DNA from: JBFLVU01 sp964589625 | Lineage (GTDB): Bacteria > Acidobacteriota > UBA4820 > DSQY01 | DNA: 34,766 nucleotides | Direction: 5' to 3' | NCBI GenBank assembly: GCA_964589625.1 | Contig: CAZPSH010000029.1 | Coordinates: 1-34,766 of the forward strand | Part shown: one piece after another, positions 9,913 through 16,910 of the stretch | Layout of the letters: every line of letters starts with the position of its first letter | Position numbering within the stretch: the first letter of the stretch is position 1 | The notes under the pieces: generated by a model | What the model was told of the DNA's origin: nothing | Seen by the model: the letters and a program-made list of their open reading frames with translations, nothing else | Database searches by the model: none | Translations under genes and position numbers: made by a program

Positions 9913-10703
9913 AGCGAGCGCGTGGCGGGTCCTCACAGGATGCGTTGAAGCGGGCTCAGGAGATGATGGATGAAGCTTGGGAAGCCGGCGACGCCAAGAC
10001 GCGCGAAGCCCTGGCGCGCAAGGCGCTGGAGCTCTCTCCGGACTGCGCGGACGCCTACGTGCTGTTGGCGGAGGAGACGACGCGGCTTGTCATCGAGGCG
10101 TTCGATCTGTACCAGAAGGGCGTCGAAGCGGGCGAGCGGGCCCTCGGACCCGCCTTCTTCAAAGAGAACGAAGGGTACTTCTGGGGCCTGCTCGAGACCC
10201 GCCCCTACATGCGCGCCCGGGCCGGCCTGGCCCAATGCCTGTGGGAAATGGGGCGGCACGACGAGTCCCTCGGGCATTATCGGGAGATGCTGCGTCTCAA
10301 CCCGAACGACAACCAGGGGCACCGGGACCTTCTCCTCCCGCGGCTTATTGAATTGGGCGCAGACCGGGAAGCGGGGGATCTCTTCAAGAGGTACAAAGAC
10401 GACGCCATGGCCACGTGGCTCTATTCGCGGGCCCTCCTCGACTTCAGGGCAAGCGGCGACTCGGCCCAGGCCCGCAAGGCGCTGGGCGAGGCGCTCAAGG
10501 AAAACCACCACGTGCCGGCCTACCTCCTCGGCCAGAAGCGCCTGCCGCGCCACCTCCCCGGGATGTACGGCTTCGGCGACGAGAACGAGGCGGTCCTGTA
10601 CGCATTCGAGGCCAAGAAGGGCTGGAAGAACACCAAGGGAGCCCTCGACTGGCTGGGTGGCCAGGCCGCTCTGCGGGCCGCGAAGAGCCGGTCGAGGAGG
10701 TGA
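9909..10703 (+). CDS. tetratricopeptide-repeat protein resembling the ST7 family
   Basis: 264 residues, with an AAAGGAGG seven bases before the ATG. The N-terminal helices (ARKALELSPDCADAYVLLAE) are a clear TPR. The middle has a second pair (MGRHDESLGHYREMLRLNPN) followed by DNQGHRDLLLPRLIELG. The C-terminal half carries ENHHVPAYLLG, then MYGFGDENEAVLYA, a text I associate with ST7-like bacterial TPR proteins that end in a short conserved tail. It is probably cytoplasmic, because no signal peptide is seen. It sits between two sets of restriction-modification scraps but looks intact. It is likely a scaffold or adaptor; no enzyme motif is visible. Confidence 0.7.
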   Translation: MKRARGGSSQDALKRAQEMMDEAWEAGDAKTREALARKALELSPDCADAYVLLAEETTRLVIEAFDLYQKGVEAGERALGPAFFKENEGYFWGLLETRPYMRARAGLAQCLWEMGRHDESLGHYREMLRLNPNDNQGHRDLLLPRLIELGADREAGDLFKRYKDDAMATWLYSRALLDFRASGDSAQARKALGEALKENHHVPAYLLGQKRLPRHLPGMYGFGDENEAVLYAFEAKKGWKNTKGALDWLGGQAALRAAKSRSRR

Positions 10704-10820
10704 CGCCACTTGGATACCGCATTCAAATGCACTCCAAGGGGGCATTCCGAGGTCTGCTTCGAGGCGCCCGGCGAGGGGTTTGGCCGCACGCATGGTACGA
10801 TGAGGCCAGAGGGCGAGGGC
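10704..10820. other. spacer upstream of the methyltransferase fragment
   Basis: 117 bases with no gene I can support. GTACGATG near 10795-10802 resembles a -10 region but has no -35 at proper spacing. The methyltransferase fragment starts at the second ATG (10821) after a GAGGG. Confidence 0.3.
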
Positions 10821-11026
10821 ATGAACCTGGCGGAGCGTGAGAAGGAAGTGCTGAAATCCATGATCGGCATCCAGGAGCCGCGGGTGCCGAAGTGCCGGCT
10901 GATGCTCAGTGCGGACGTCCCCGAGGTGGAGCTGGCCTGGACAGGAAGAACCCCTGAGGTGATGAGCGGCGTTCTGGCCTTCCAGTCCATCGAGCAGATT
11001 GAGGAGCCGCGCGGGGAGATCGGCAA
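10821..11026 (+). pseudogene. N-terminus of a DNA (adenine) methyltransferase of an R-M system, cut by the N gap
   Basis: The frame MNLAEREKEVLKSMI, then VPKCRLMLSADVPEVELAW, TGRTPEV and AFQSIEQIEEPRGEIG runs open into the N gap. The block v.lvWnGkt.ev..vvLpFQ.iEqideprae is, from memory, the N-terminus of site-specific methyltransferases that pair with type III-like restriction helicases. The catalytic DPPY and FxGxG motifs would lie downstream in the unsequenced part. Whether the gene is whole, truncated or fused cannot be judged. It is followed by the GHKL/STAS/PIN operon and a restriction stub, which suggests one original operon. Confidence 0.5.
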
Positions 11027-11126
11027 NNNNNNNNNNNNNNNNNNNNNNNNNNNNNNNNNNNNNNNNNNNNNNNNNNNNNNNNNNNNNNNNNNNNNNNNNN
11101 NNNNNNNNNNNNNNNNNNNNNNNNNN
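11027..11126. other. 100-N assembly gap of unknown true length
   Basis: Exactly one hundred N, a common placeholder for a scaffold gap of unknown size. The rest of the methyltransferase, and perhaps more genes, may be missing here. The reading frames on the two sides should not be joined. Confidence 0.95.
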
Positions 11127-11145
11127 AGGTGGTGGAGGTGAGGGT

Positions 11146-12018
11146 GTGAAAACGTACGCCCTGAATACTCTCCACTGCGACTTTGATGGTTTCTCCCGGT
11201 TGTGCGAGCTTTGGGAGAAAATGTCCATAGACCGCGGCCAACGCATTGCCGTTGATCTGAGCTCGGCGCGTTGGTTGGACGCCAACATGTCCGCACCCCT
11301 GGGTGCCCTCCTTTCCAAGGCAAGCCGGAACCTCAACAGCGTGACGGTAACGAACGTTCCGTCGAACATCCGCTCCATCTTGTCGAAGAACGGTTTTCTA
11401 GGAAATTACGGTTATCCCGCAATCCCCGACACCTACGGGACGACCATTGCCTACAAGCGTTTCGACCCGAAGGACGACCATGCCTTTGCGCTTTATATCC
11501 ATCGCCACCTGTGCGGCCGTGGAATGCCCAAGATGTCGTCCGCGCTGCAGAAGAAATTCATGGAGAGCATCTTCGAGATCTTCAGCAATGCCGTGATTCA
11601 TTCCAGAACGGCCCTGGGCATTTATGCTTGCGGGCAGTTCTTTCCAAAAAAAGATAAGCTTGATTTTTCAACAGTGGACCTTGGCATCGGCATTCGCGAG
11701 AATCTGAAAGTGAAGCGTGGACTAACGCTGTCGGCCACCGATGCCATCAGGTGGGCCATCGATGGCACCAACACGACCAAGACGGGAGCCGTCCCTGGCG
11801 GGCTCGGTCTGAAGCTTCTCAGGGAGTTCATTGCATTGAATCGAGGCCGACTCGTCCTCGTCTCCGATCGCGGGTATTGGGAAGAGCAGAGGAGTCAAAC
11901 GGTCGCCAGGGACCTGCCGAATCCCTTTCCAGGCACCGTAGTCAACTTGGAGTTTAACACGGCAGATACGAACGAATATTGCCTAAAGTCTGAACTGAAG
12001 CCGGAGGATGTCTTTTGA
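11146..12018 (+). CDS. STAS-like/GHKL ATPase protein, partner-switch kinase-like
   Basis: 290 residues from the GTG at 11146, with GGAGG at 11134-11138 (spacing 7); upstream in-frame codons lie too close to the N gap to trust. Residues about 30-80 (IAVDLSSARWLDANMSAPLGALL) look like a STAS-type strand-helix. The C-terminal half is a GHKL ATPase: N box E144-x3-N148 (FEIFSNAVIHS), G1 box D178-L-G-I-G, and G2 region PGGLGLKLLREF at 217-228. These are the ATP-site motifs of anti-sigma kinases such as RsbW/SpoIIAB and of histidine kinases, but there is no H-box or transmembrane part. ATP binding is therefore expected; serine-kinase or conformational switching of the STAS partner is inferred. The next gene starts 18 bases after the stop. 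Codon use is more AT-rich than in flanking genes. Confidence 0.88.
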   Translation: MKTYALNTLHCDFDGFSRLCELWEKMSIDRGQRIAVDLSSARWLDANMSAPLGALLSKASRNLNSVTVTNVPSNIRSILSKNGFLGNYGYPAIPDTYGTTIAYKRFDPKDDHAFALYIHRHLCGRGMPKMSSALQKKFMESIFEIFSNAVIHSRTALGIYACGQFFPKKDKLDFSTVDLGIGIRENLKVKRGLTLSATDAIRWAIDGTNTTKTGAVPGGLGLKLLREFIALNRGRLVLVSDRGYWEEQRSQTVARDLPNPFPGTVVNLEFNTADTNEYCLKSELKPEDVF

Positions 12019-12036
12019 ACATCCAAGGAGACCGAC

Positions 12037-12399
12037 GTGGTGGAAGAAATCACGATCAGAGTTGCAGAGGCCGCAGGCACGAGGCTCTGCGTCGCCTCCG
12101 ACGATGGCGAGAAGGTCTTTGCGCGCATTGCAGAGGCGCTAGGCGAGGGACGTAGGGTCAGCCTTTCATTTGAGAACGTGAGTAGCCTGACATCGGCCTT
12201 TCTCAATACCGCCGTTGGGCAACTCTATGGCAAGTTCAAGGAAGAGCAAATTCGAGCGAACCTCAGCGCCACAAGAATCGCCTCTGAGGACTTGGCTCTG
12301 CTCAAGCGAGTAGTAGACACGGCCAAGGTCTACTTCAGCGATCCAGAGAGGTTCTCCAGGTTAAGGAAGGAGGCAATGGGGGAAGACGATGAGCCCTAA
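12037..12399 (+). CDS. STAS-like DUF4325 protein
   Basis: 120 residues from the GTG at 12037 (AAGGAG 6 bases before; the next codon is also GTG). The text VSLSFENVSSLTSAFLNTAVGQLYGKF at about residues 41-67 is the hallmark of the DUF4325 STAS-like family, here with T52, S53 in the loop that carries the phosphorylated serine in SpoIIAA/RsbV-type STAS proteins. The flanking regions supply the rest of a small alpha/beta fold. It lies 18 bases after the GHKL gene and overlaps the PIN gene by 11 bases, so all three are co-translated. The likely role is antagonist or switch partner of the GHKL protein; phosphorylation is inferred, not shown. Confidence 0.85.
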   Translation: MVEEITIRVAEAAGTRLCVASDDGEKVFARIAEALGEGRRVSLSFENVSSLTSAFLNTAVGQLYGKFKEEQIRANLSATRIASEDLALLKRVVDTAKVYFSDPERFSRLRKEAMGEDDEP

Positions 12400-12931
12400 G
12401 CCTGTAGCCATCCGCAGCTATTCGTTTAGTTCTTCCGACAGGCTTCTCCTGGACGCGAATATCTGGTTCTTCGTCTATGGCCCACAGGACCCAAAGGACT
12501 ATCGTGTCCCCATCTACTCCTTGGCCCTAAAGAACATGCTGGCCGCGCAGAGCCGCCTTTACGTCGACGTTCTCGTTCTCTCAGAGTTCATCAACCGCTA
12601 TGCCCGGATGGAATATGAGATGGCGATAAAACGCGGCTTCACGGGCAACTTCAAGCGTTACAGAAAGAGCGCCGACTACAAGCCCATTTCCCAAGCAATC
12701 GCCGCATCCGCCCACAGGATTCTCGCACAGAGTCAGCGGCTTGGAAGTGGTTTCGAGACCGTTAACATCGATGCCCTTCTAAGCGACTTCGGGACCAATT
12801 GCAAAGACTTTAATGACCTGATCATAGCCGAGCTTGGTCGCGCGCAAGGAATCACGCTGGTCACGGATGATGCAGACTTCAAAGGCGTCGGGATTCCGAT
12901 CCTCACTGCCAATGCGAAGCTTCTGAGCTAG
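12389..12931 (+). CDS. PIN-domain ribonuclease, putative effector of the GHKL/STAS module
   Basis: 180 residues; the ATG lies inside the end of the STAS gene (11-base overlap). The PIN acidic set is complete: D22 in LLLDANIW, E66 in LSEFINR, D140/D143 in KDFNDLII, and D161/D163 in VTDDADFKG. It should therefore be a metal-dependent RNase. A long insert (residues about 68-135) between the second and third acids is helical and may bind a partner. No VapB-like antitoxin gene is adjacent; the STAS and GHKL genes take that place. The composition is visibly AT-richer (12421-12480 is 48% G+C, against 67% at 13501-13560), consistent with transfer. The next frame starts 11 bases downstream and is a restriction-gene stub. 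Confidence 0.88.
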   Translation: MSPKPVAIRSYSFSSSDRLLLDANIWFFVYGPQDPKDYRVPIYSLALKNMLAAQSRLYVDVLVLSEFINRYARMEYEMAIKRGFTGNFKRYRKSADYKPISQAIAASAHRILAQSQRLGSGFETVNIDALLSDFGTNCKDFNDLIIAELGRAQGITLVTDDADFKGVGIPILTANAKLLS

Positions 12932-12942
12932 GGAGCAAAGCA

Positions 12943-13075
12943 ATGCCCCTCCATCCTTCCTTCCCTCGCGACCCATACCCCATCCCGGGTCCCGAAGTCC
13001 GCTGGTCCCCCGGCGAGACGCTAATCGCGGAGATGGGGTATCAGAGGCTCCTACCGCCACTGGCGTGGAAAGTGC
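12943..13075 (+). pseudogene. N-terminal stub of a type III-like restriction helicase (Res)
   Basis: ATG at 12943, 11 bases after the PIN stop and preceded by GGGAG. It reads MPLHPSFPRDPYPI, PGPEVRWSPGETLIAEMG and YQRLLPPLAWKV. The pattern fPtDPhailDPevRWfPgde.l.e..YekLlPPLv.kvr is, from memory, the start of restriction endonuclease subunits that pair with the methyltransferase type seen at 10821. Homology stops after about 44 residues, although the frame itself runs to 13137, and the citrate lyase gene begins at once. The remaining 900 or so residues are gone, so the restriction enzyme is dead. Confidence 0.5.
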
Positions 13076-13112
13076 TTCGTGGTAATGCGTTTTCTCTCTT
13101 AGGGGTTTTCTC

Positions 13113-14681
13113 ATGGCAGGGAAGCGGGCGGAGCTGAAGAAGAACGCGCTGGGGCGGCGGGTGCCGGCAGTGGTGAACGGCGCTAGGCAGGTGCCCTTCC
13201 AGGGCGTCGACGAATACGTGGCGAAGGGCAGAAGGGCCGCGCCGCCGATTGCGAGCGCGGCCAACTACCCCGGCGACGGTGACAAGCGCGTGAAGTCCCT
13301 GGCGGAGGCGCTGGAGCTGTGCGGCCTTTCGGATGGCATGACCCTCTCCACGCACCACCACTTCCGCAACGGCGACCTCGTAGGCAACATGCTCTTCGAC
13401 GCCGCGGCCCGGCTGGGTGCAAAGGACCTGATGTGGTTTCCCTCCGCCTCCTTCCCCTGCCACGAGCCGGTCATCCGGCACATGGAGAGGGGCGTCGTGC
13501 ACCACATCGAGGGCTCCCTGAACGGGCCCCTCGGCGACTACTGCACCGACGGGAGAATGCGCGGAATGGGCGTCCTGCGCTCCCACGGCGGGCGGTGGCA
13601 GGCCATCCAGGACGGCGAGGTGCACGTGGACATCGCCGTCATCGCCGCCCCCTGCGCCGACGCCTTCGGCAACGCCAACGGCGTGAACGGCCCGGCAGCC
13701 TGCGGCTCGCTCAACTTCGCCCTGGCCGACTCCCTCTACGCGGACAAGGTCATCGTGGTCACCGACCACCTCGTCCCCTTCCCCGCCATCCCGTGGCAGA
13801 TCCAGGGCAACCACGTGGATGCGGTGGTAGTCGTGGACAAGGTGGGCGATCCGAGCCAGATCGTCTCGGGCACGACGGAGATCACCAAGAGCCCCGACCG
13901 CCTCCTGCTCGCGGAGCTGGTGGCCCGCTTCGTGCGCGAGGCGGGCATCCTGCGCGACGGCTTTTCCTTCCAGGCGGGCGCGGGCGGAACGGCCCTGGCC
14001 TTCGCCATCTTCCTCAAGGAGATGATGAAGAGGGCGGGCGTGAAGGCCCGCTTCGTGCGCGGCGGCTCCACAAAGTACCTCGTTCAGATGCTCAACGAAG
14101 GCCTCACGGACTACATCCTCGACGGCCAAACCTTCGACCTGGACGGCGTGGCCTCCATGCGCGACAACTCCCGCCACGTAGCCACCAGCCCCTTCACGAG
14201 CTACAACTACCACGGCAAGGGTTTCTTCGGGACCTTCGTGGACGTGGTGGTCCTCGGTGCCACCGAGGTGGACGTTCATTTCAACGCCAACGTGGTCACC
14301 CACTCCGACGGCCGCCTGCTCCACGGCATCGGCGGCTGGCAGAACTGCCTCTTCGCCGGCTGCACCATCCTGGCCGTGCCCGCCGTGCGCGACCGCATCC
14401 CCGTCATCGTGGACGAGGTCACCACGCTCACCGGCCCCGGCGAGCTCATCGACGTCATCGTCACCGAGCGGGGCATCGCCATCAACCCCCGCCGGCACGA
14501 TCTCCTGGAAGCGGTGGAAGGGAAGGGGCTCCCCATCCGCGACATCCGGGACATCCAGCGCGAGGTCTACTCCATGTGCGGCGGCGCGCCCCGTCCTCCA
14601 AGGAAAAGCCGGACGCCGGTGGCCGTCGTCAAGTGGGTGGACGGCACCGTCCTCGACACCGTCTGGAAGATCGAGCGTTAG
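13113..14681 (+). CDS. citF: citrate lyase, alpha subunit (citrate CoA-transferase)
   Basis: 522 residues, close to the family's usual length. The start MAGKRAELKKNALGRRVPAV is normal for CitF (pattern: N..Gr.vP..vnG). Further family-like blocks are STHHHFRNGD, DLMWFPSASFP, MRGMGVLRSHGGRW, and the C-terminal VVTHSDGRLLHGIGGWQN and VTERGIAINPRR. The enzyme moves CoA between acetyl-ACP and citrate, and needs the CitE lyase and the CitD carrier to cleave citrate to acetate and oxaloacetate. Neither citE nor citD is in the window: the upstream side is the end of the defence island and the downstream gene is convergent. The gene is therefore an orphan here, or its partners lie elsewhere. The start has AGGGG 8 bases upstream. 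Confidence 0.92.
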   Translation: MAGKRAELKKNALGRRVPAVVNGARQVPFQGVDEYVAKGRRAAPPIASAANYPGDGDKRVKSLAEALELCGLSDGMTLSTHHHFRNGDLVGNMLFDAAARLGAKDLMWFPSASFPCHEPVIRHMERGVVHHIEGSLNGPLGDYCTDGRMRGMGVLRSHGGRWQAIQDGEVHVDIAVIAAPCADAFGNANGVNGPAACGSLNFALADSLYADKVIVVTDHLVPFPAIPWQIQGNHVDAVVVVDKVGDPSQIVSGTTEITKSPDRLLLAELVARFVREAGILRDGFSFQAGAGGTALAFAIFLKEMMKRAGVKARFVRGGSTKYLVQMLNEGLTDYILDGQTFDLDGVASMRDNSRHVATSPFTSYNYHGKGFFGTFVDVVVLGATEVDVHFNANVVTHSDGRLLHGIGGWQNCLFAGCTILAVPAVRDRIPVIVDEVTTLTGPGELIDVIVTERGIAINPRRHDLLEAVEGKGLPIRDIRDIQREVYSMCGGAPRPPRKSRTPVAVVKWVDGTVLDTVWKIER

Positions 14682-14711
14682 CCCGGGGGGCCGTGCCGCA
14701 GGGGTCCCGCC

Positions 14712-15578
14712 TCACCCGCCGCCGCCGGCCAGCCCACCCTGGGAAAGGTCTTCCTTCCATCGGTCCAGGAGCGCTTCCTCGGAAGTTCCGAGGATGGATA
14801 GGATCTCCCTGTTGGTCGTACATCCGAGGAGCCGCAGGAGGTTCCCCCGGCCCCGCGTCCTGTCAATGTGGGAGACCAGGGAGCCCGCGAAGCCATACCG
14901 GTTCGGTCCCGACCACACGTCCGCGAGCCTCGCGGGGCCTTTCCCCGAGGCGAGGGCCTCCCGCGCCCTTGTCGTGCGAGGTCCGTCGAGCTGGCCGGAA
15001 GCGAGGACCGCGACGCCCTCCACAAACCACCCGATTTCCTCGGCGTCTTGAAACTCGGGGTCGGGATTCCGCTGTCCGTGGTACACGTGGACGAGCTCGT
15101 GCGTGAGGAGCTTCTGGAGGGTCTGGCGGTCCGAGGGATCGTGCTCGCAGGCCTGGGCCTTCCAAACCTTGGGAGAGAGGACGGCCAGGGTGTGCGCGGT
15201 TCCGCTTGCCACCATCCAGCACTGGGGTTCGAATTCCGGGGCGCTCCAGGCCCGGCGCCAGTAGGCGGTGAGGGAGTCACGGTCGGGAAAGACCCGCAGG
15301 TCAAAGGGCCCGGCGAAGCGATCTCCAAAGAAACCCTCTACCTGGTGGACGCCGACCTCCACCATCCGGGAGACGTCCGATGCCGCACCGCGGCTTCCGG
15401 CGGCATAGTAAAGCGCGTGGGTCCTCTTCGGTGCGACGCGCCAGACGTATCCGCCTGCATCCCGTCGGGCGCCAGGGAACGGGACGCACGCTGCGAGGAG
15501 CGCGCCAATCAGAAGGAGCCCGGCGAGGAGGCCCGTTCCCCGCCCCCTCCAATGGGCACGTCCGGCCGGTTGGCTCAA
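14712..15578 (-). CDS. lipoprotein with HExxH gluzincin-type metallopeptidase motif
   Basis: 288 residues from a TTG at 15578, chosen because AAGGAGG lies 8 bases before it and the other nearby start codons fit poorly. The lipobox LLAAC gives Cys31 as the lipidation site after a hydrophobic stretch (residues 17-30). Zinc motif: HELVH, with H160, E161 and H164, and a likely third ligand E187 in WFVEGVA, the gluzincin arrangement. The family is peptidase-MA-like (DUF1570 type); substrates are unknown. The protein should be anchored in the cell envelope. It converges on citF with 30 bases between the stops. Confidence 0.8.
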   Translation of the reverse strand: MSQPAGRAHWRGRGTGLLAGLLLIGALLAACVPFPGARRDAGGYVWRVAPKRTHALYYAAGSRGAASDVSRMVEVGVHQVEGFFGDRFAGPFDLRVFPDRDSLTAYWRRAWSAPEFEPQCWMVASGTAHTLAVLSPKVWKAQACEHDPSDRQTLQKLLTHELVHVYHGQRNPDPEFQDAEEIGWFVEGVAVLASGQLDGPRTTRAREALASGKGPARLADVWSGPNRYGFAGSLVSHIDRTRGRGNLLRLLGCTTNREILSILGTSEEALLDRWKEDLSQGGLAGGGG

Positions 15579-15678
15579 TCGGGCATCCTCCTTCACGCGG
15601 CATGCAGGCGAAGTGGTACGGGGGGAGCCGGGAGAGGGTTTCGCCACGGACGTCGGGATACGAGTTGCCGCGGGGCCG

Positions 15679-16545
15679 CTAGGCCGGCCAGGGGAGCAGG
15701 AGGGGCGGGTCCGACGATGTCCTCGGCACGAGGCGCAGGGCGGCGTCAGCGCAGGCCGTCCGGCAGAGGCCGCACCCGAAACACCGGCGAATGTCCACGA
15801 GGGCGCCTCCGTTTCCGGCGTCGAAGGAGAGGGCGCCGAAGCCGCATCGGGAGACGCACTCCGAACAGCCCGTGCACAGGTCCGGGTCCACTTCGGCCCG
15901 ATGCTCGCCAGGCGCAAGCACGTCCAGCCCGCCCGAGAGGAAGCGCAGAGCGGCGCAGGTCTTCGCCTCGCAGTGGCAGAGGCCCCCGATGAAGGGGCTT
16001 TCAAAGGTCCAGAGGGTGTGGACGAGGCCGCGGCGGTCAAAGTCCTCGCACATCGCCAGGGCCTGCTCGGGCGTCAGGCTCTCCAGGCCGCCCAGGTCCG
16101 CGCCGTCAAACCGGCCCTCCCGGGCTTCTTCAAAGAGAACCTGGCGGCACGTTTCGTCCCAGATGCCCGGGGCCGTCGTGACGGCCATGCAGTACGCGTC
16201 GCCCCGTCCCGTGGCCCCCTTTCGGCAGACGCACGGCACGCGGACAACGGACGTGACGACGTCCCGGAAGAGAGTGCGCACGTCCTCCAGCGCGACCACC
16301 TGGCCGTGGTGATGCCGCTTGAGGTCCCACGACGTGTACCGGTTGACCAGCCAGCGGACGGATCGCGGTGCGCGCTGGAAGGCCCGGATCTGGGCGTCGA
16401 ACTTGGGGGCCTGGTCCACGGCCGTGCGGGCCACGTGGCGGAGGCGCTCCCTCACCTTCGGAACCTGCGCCAATTCCCGGGAGTAGTTCCGGGCCTGGAG
16501 GTACCACACCTTCCCCTCTCCGTGGCGGTGACAGAAATCGCACAT
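15679..16545 (-). CDS. 2x[4Fe-4S] ferredoxin-domain protein with N-terminal cysteine-rich region
   Basis: 288 residues from the ATG at 16545 (GGGAGGA just upstream); longer in-frame starts reach into the next intergenic region without a ribosome-binding site. The N-terminus is MCDFCHRHGEGKVWY. The middle has CVCRKGATGRGDAYC, a further Cys group that may bind metal, and CHCEAKTC. The C-terminus has two clear clusters, CTGCSECVSRC and CFGCGLCRTAC, near residues 225-270. It is likely a cytoplasmic electron carrier or an iron-sulfur subunit of a redox enzyme; the partner is not in the window. It may share a transcript with the lipoprotein gene 100 bases downstream. Confidence 0.8.
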   Translation of the reverse strand: MCDFCHRHGEGKVWYLQARNYSRELAQVPKVRERLRHVARTAVDQAPKFDAQIRAFQRAPRSVRWLVNRYTSWDLKRHHHGQVVALEDVRTLFRDVVTSVVRVPCVCRKGATGRGDAYCMAVTTAPGIWDETCRQVLFEEAREGRFDGADLGGLESLTPEQALAMCEDFDRRGLVHTLWTFESPFIGGLCHCEAKTCAALRFLSGGLDVLAPGEHRAEVDPDLCTGCSECVSRCGFGALSFDAGNGGALVDIRRCFGCGLCRTACADAALRLVPRTSSDPPLLLPWPA

Positions 16546-16774
16546 GAGTCCTCCCGGGCCAGCGACACTGTGGAGCAAGCCCCCGGGGGGATGCAAGCCC
16601 TTGCGCCGGTACAACAATACGTGAACCCCGTTCATGCCGCCACCGAGAACCGGAAACACACCACGCAACCATTTGATAAGACATGGATTGTCTCCGACAA
16701 AAGGACAAAGAAGGCGTCCGATGCTACGGCGTTCTCGCCATGCGTCCATCGCGCCGTGTCGCAACCTGCATATT

Positions 16775-16799
16775 CCTCAACAAGTTAGGCCCGTTGAGG
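16775..16799 (+). promoter_or_regulatory. inverted repeat CCTCAAC-N11-GTTGAGG just upstream of the sigma-54 promoter
   Basis: Perfect 7-base arms (16775-16781 and 16793-16799) separated by 11 bases, ending 4 bases before the -24 box. Arm size and spacing fit a dimeric regulator site. Activator sites for sigma-54 usually lie further upstream, so this might instead bind a repressor or be a close-in enhancer. The symmetry is seen; the role is inferred. Confidence 0.4.
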
Positions 16800-16803
16800 T
16801 TCT

Positions 16804-16819
16804 TGGCACCCCCCTTGCA
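16804..16819 (+). promoter_or_regulatory. sigma-54 (RpoN) promoter, -24/-12
   Basis: TGGCACCCCCCTTGCA matches the consensus TGGCAC-N5-TTGCA with exact spacing: GG at 16805-16806 and GC at 16817-16818 are 12 apart. Transcription should begin near 16830, about 80 bases before the hydrolase start. It implies enhancer-dependent control of the two-gene secreted-protein operon. A sigma-54 activator is encoded at 22833-26870, but a direct link is unproven. Confidence 0.8.
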
Positions 16820-16910
16820 ACACTCATGGTTCCTCCAGGAGGTCACCTTCTCGATTGCCGTGCCTACCGCGCAGCGGATCCAAGTTCCGAATCTCGGAAA
16901 GGAGGCGTAC

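Larger units (their letters stand above)
16546..16910. other. 365-base divergent promoter region
   Basis: No gene is supported in this space between the ferredoxin gene (minus) and the hydrolase gene (plus). It holds the sigma-54 promoter at 16804-16819 and an inverted repeat at 16775-16799. The ferredoxin-gene promoter on the minus strand is not evident. Confidence 0.6.

Noticed and set aside
10999..12018. Reading the GHKL protein from a start before the N gap
   Set aside because: The gap length is unknown, so frames on the two sides cannot be joined; a good ribosome-binding site and GTG lie just after the gap.
13041..14498. 485-codon open frame antisense to citF
   Set aside because: His/Val/Glu/Gly-rich shadow typical of GC-rich third positions; the sense strand is clearly citrate lyase alpha.
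15579..16040. Longer version of the HExxH lipoprotein starting near 16040
   Set aside because: The extension is a shadow of the ferredoxin gene and would bury the lipoprotein signal peptide in the middle of the protein.
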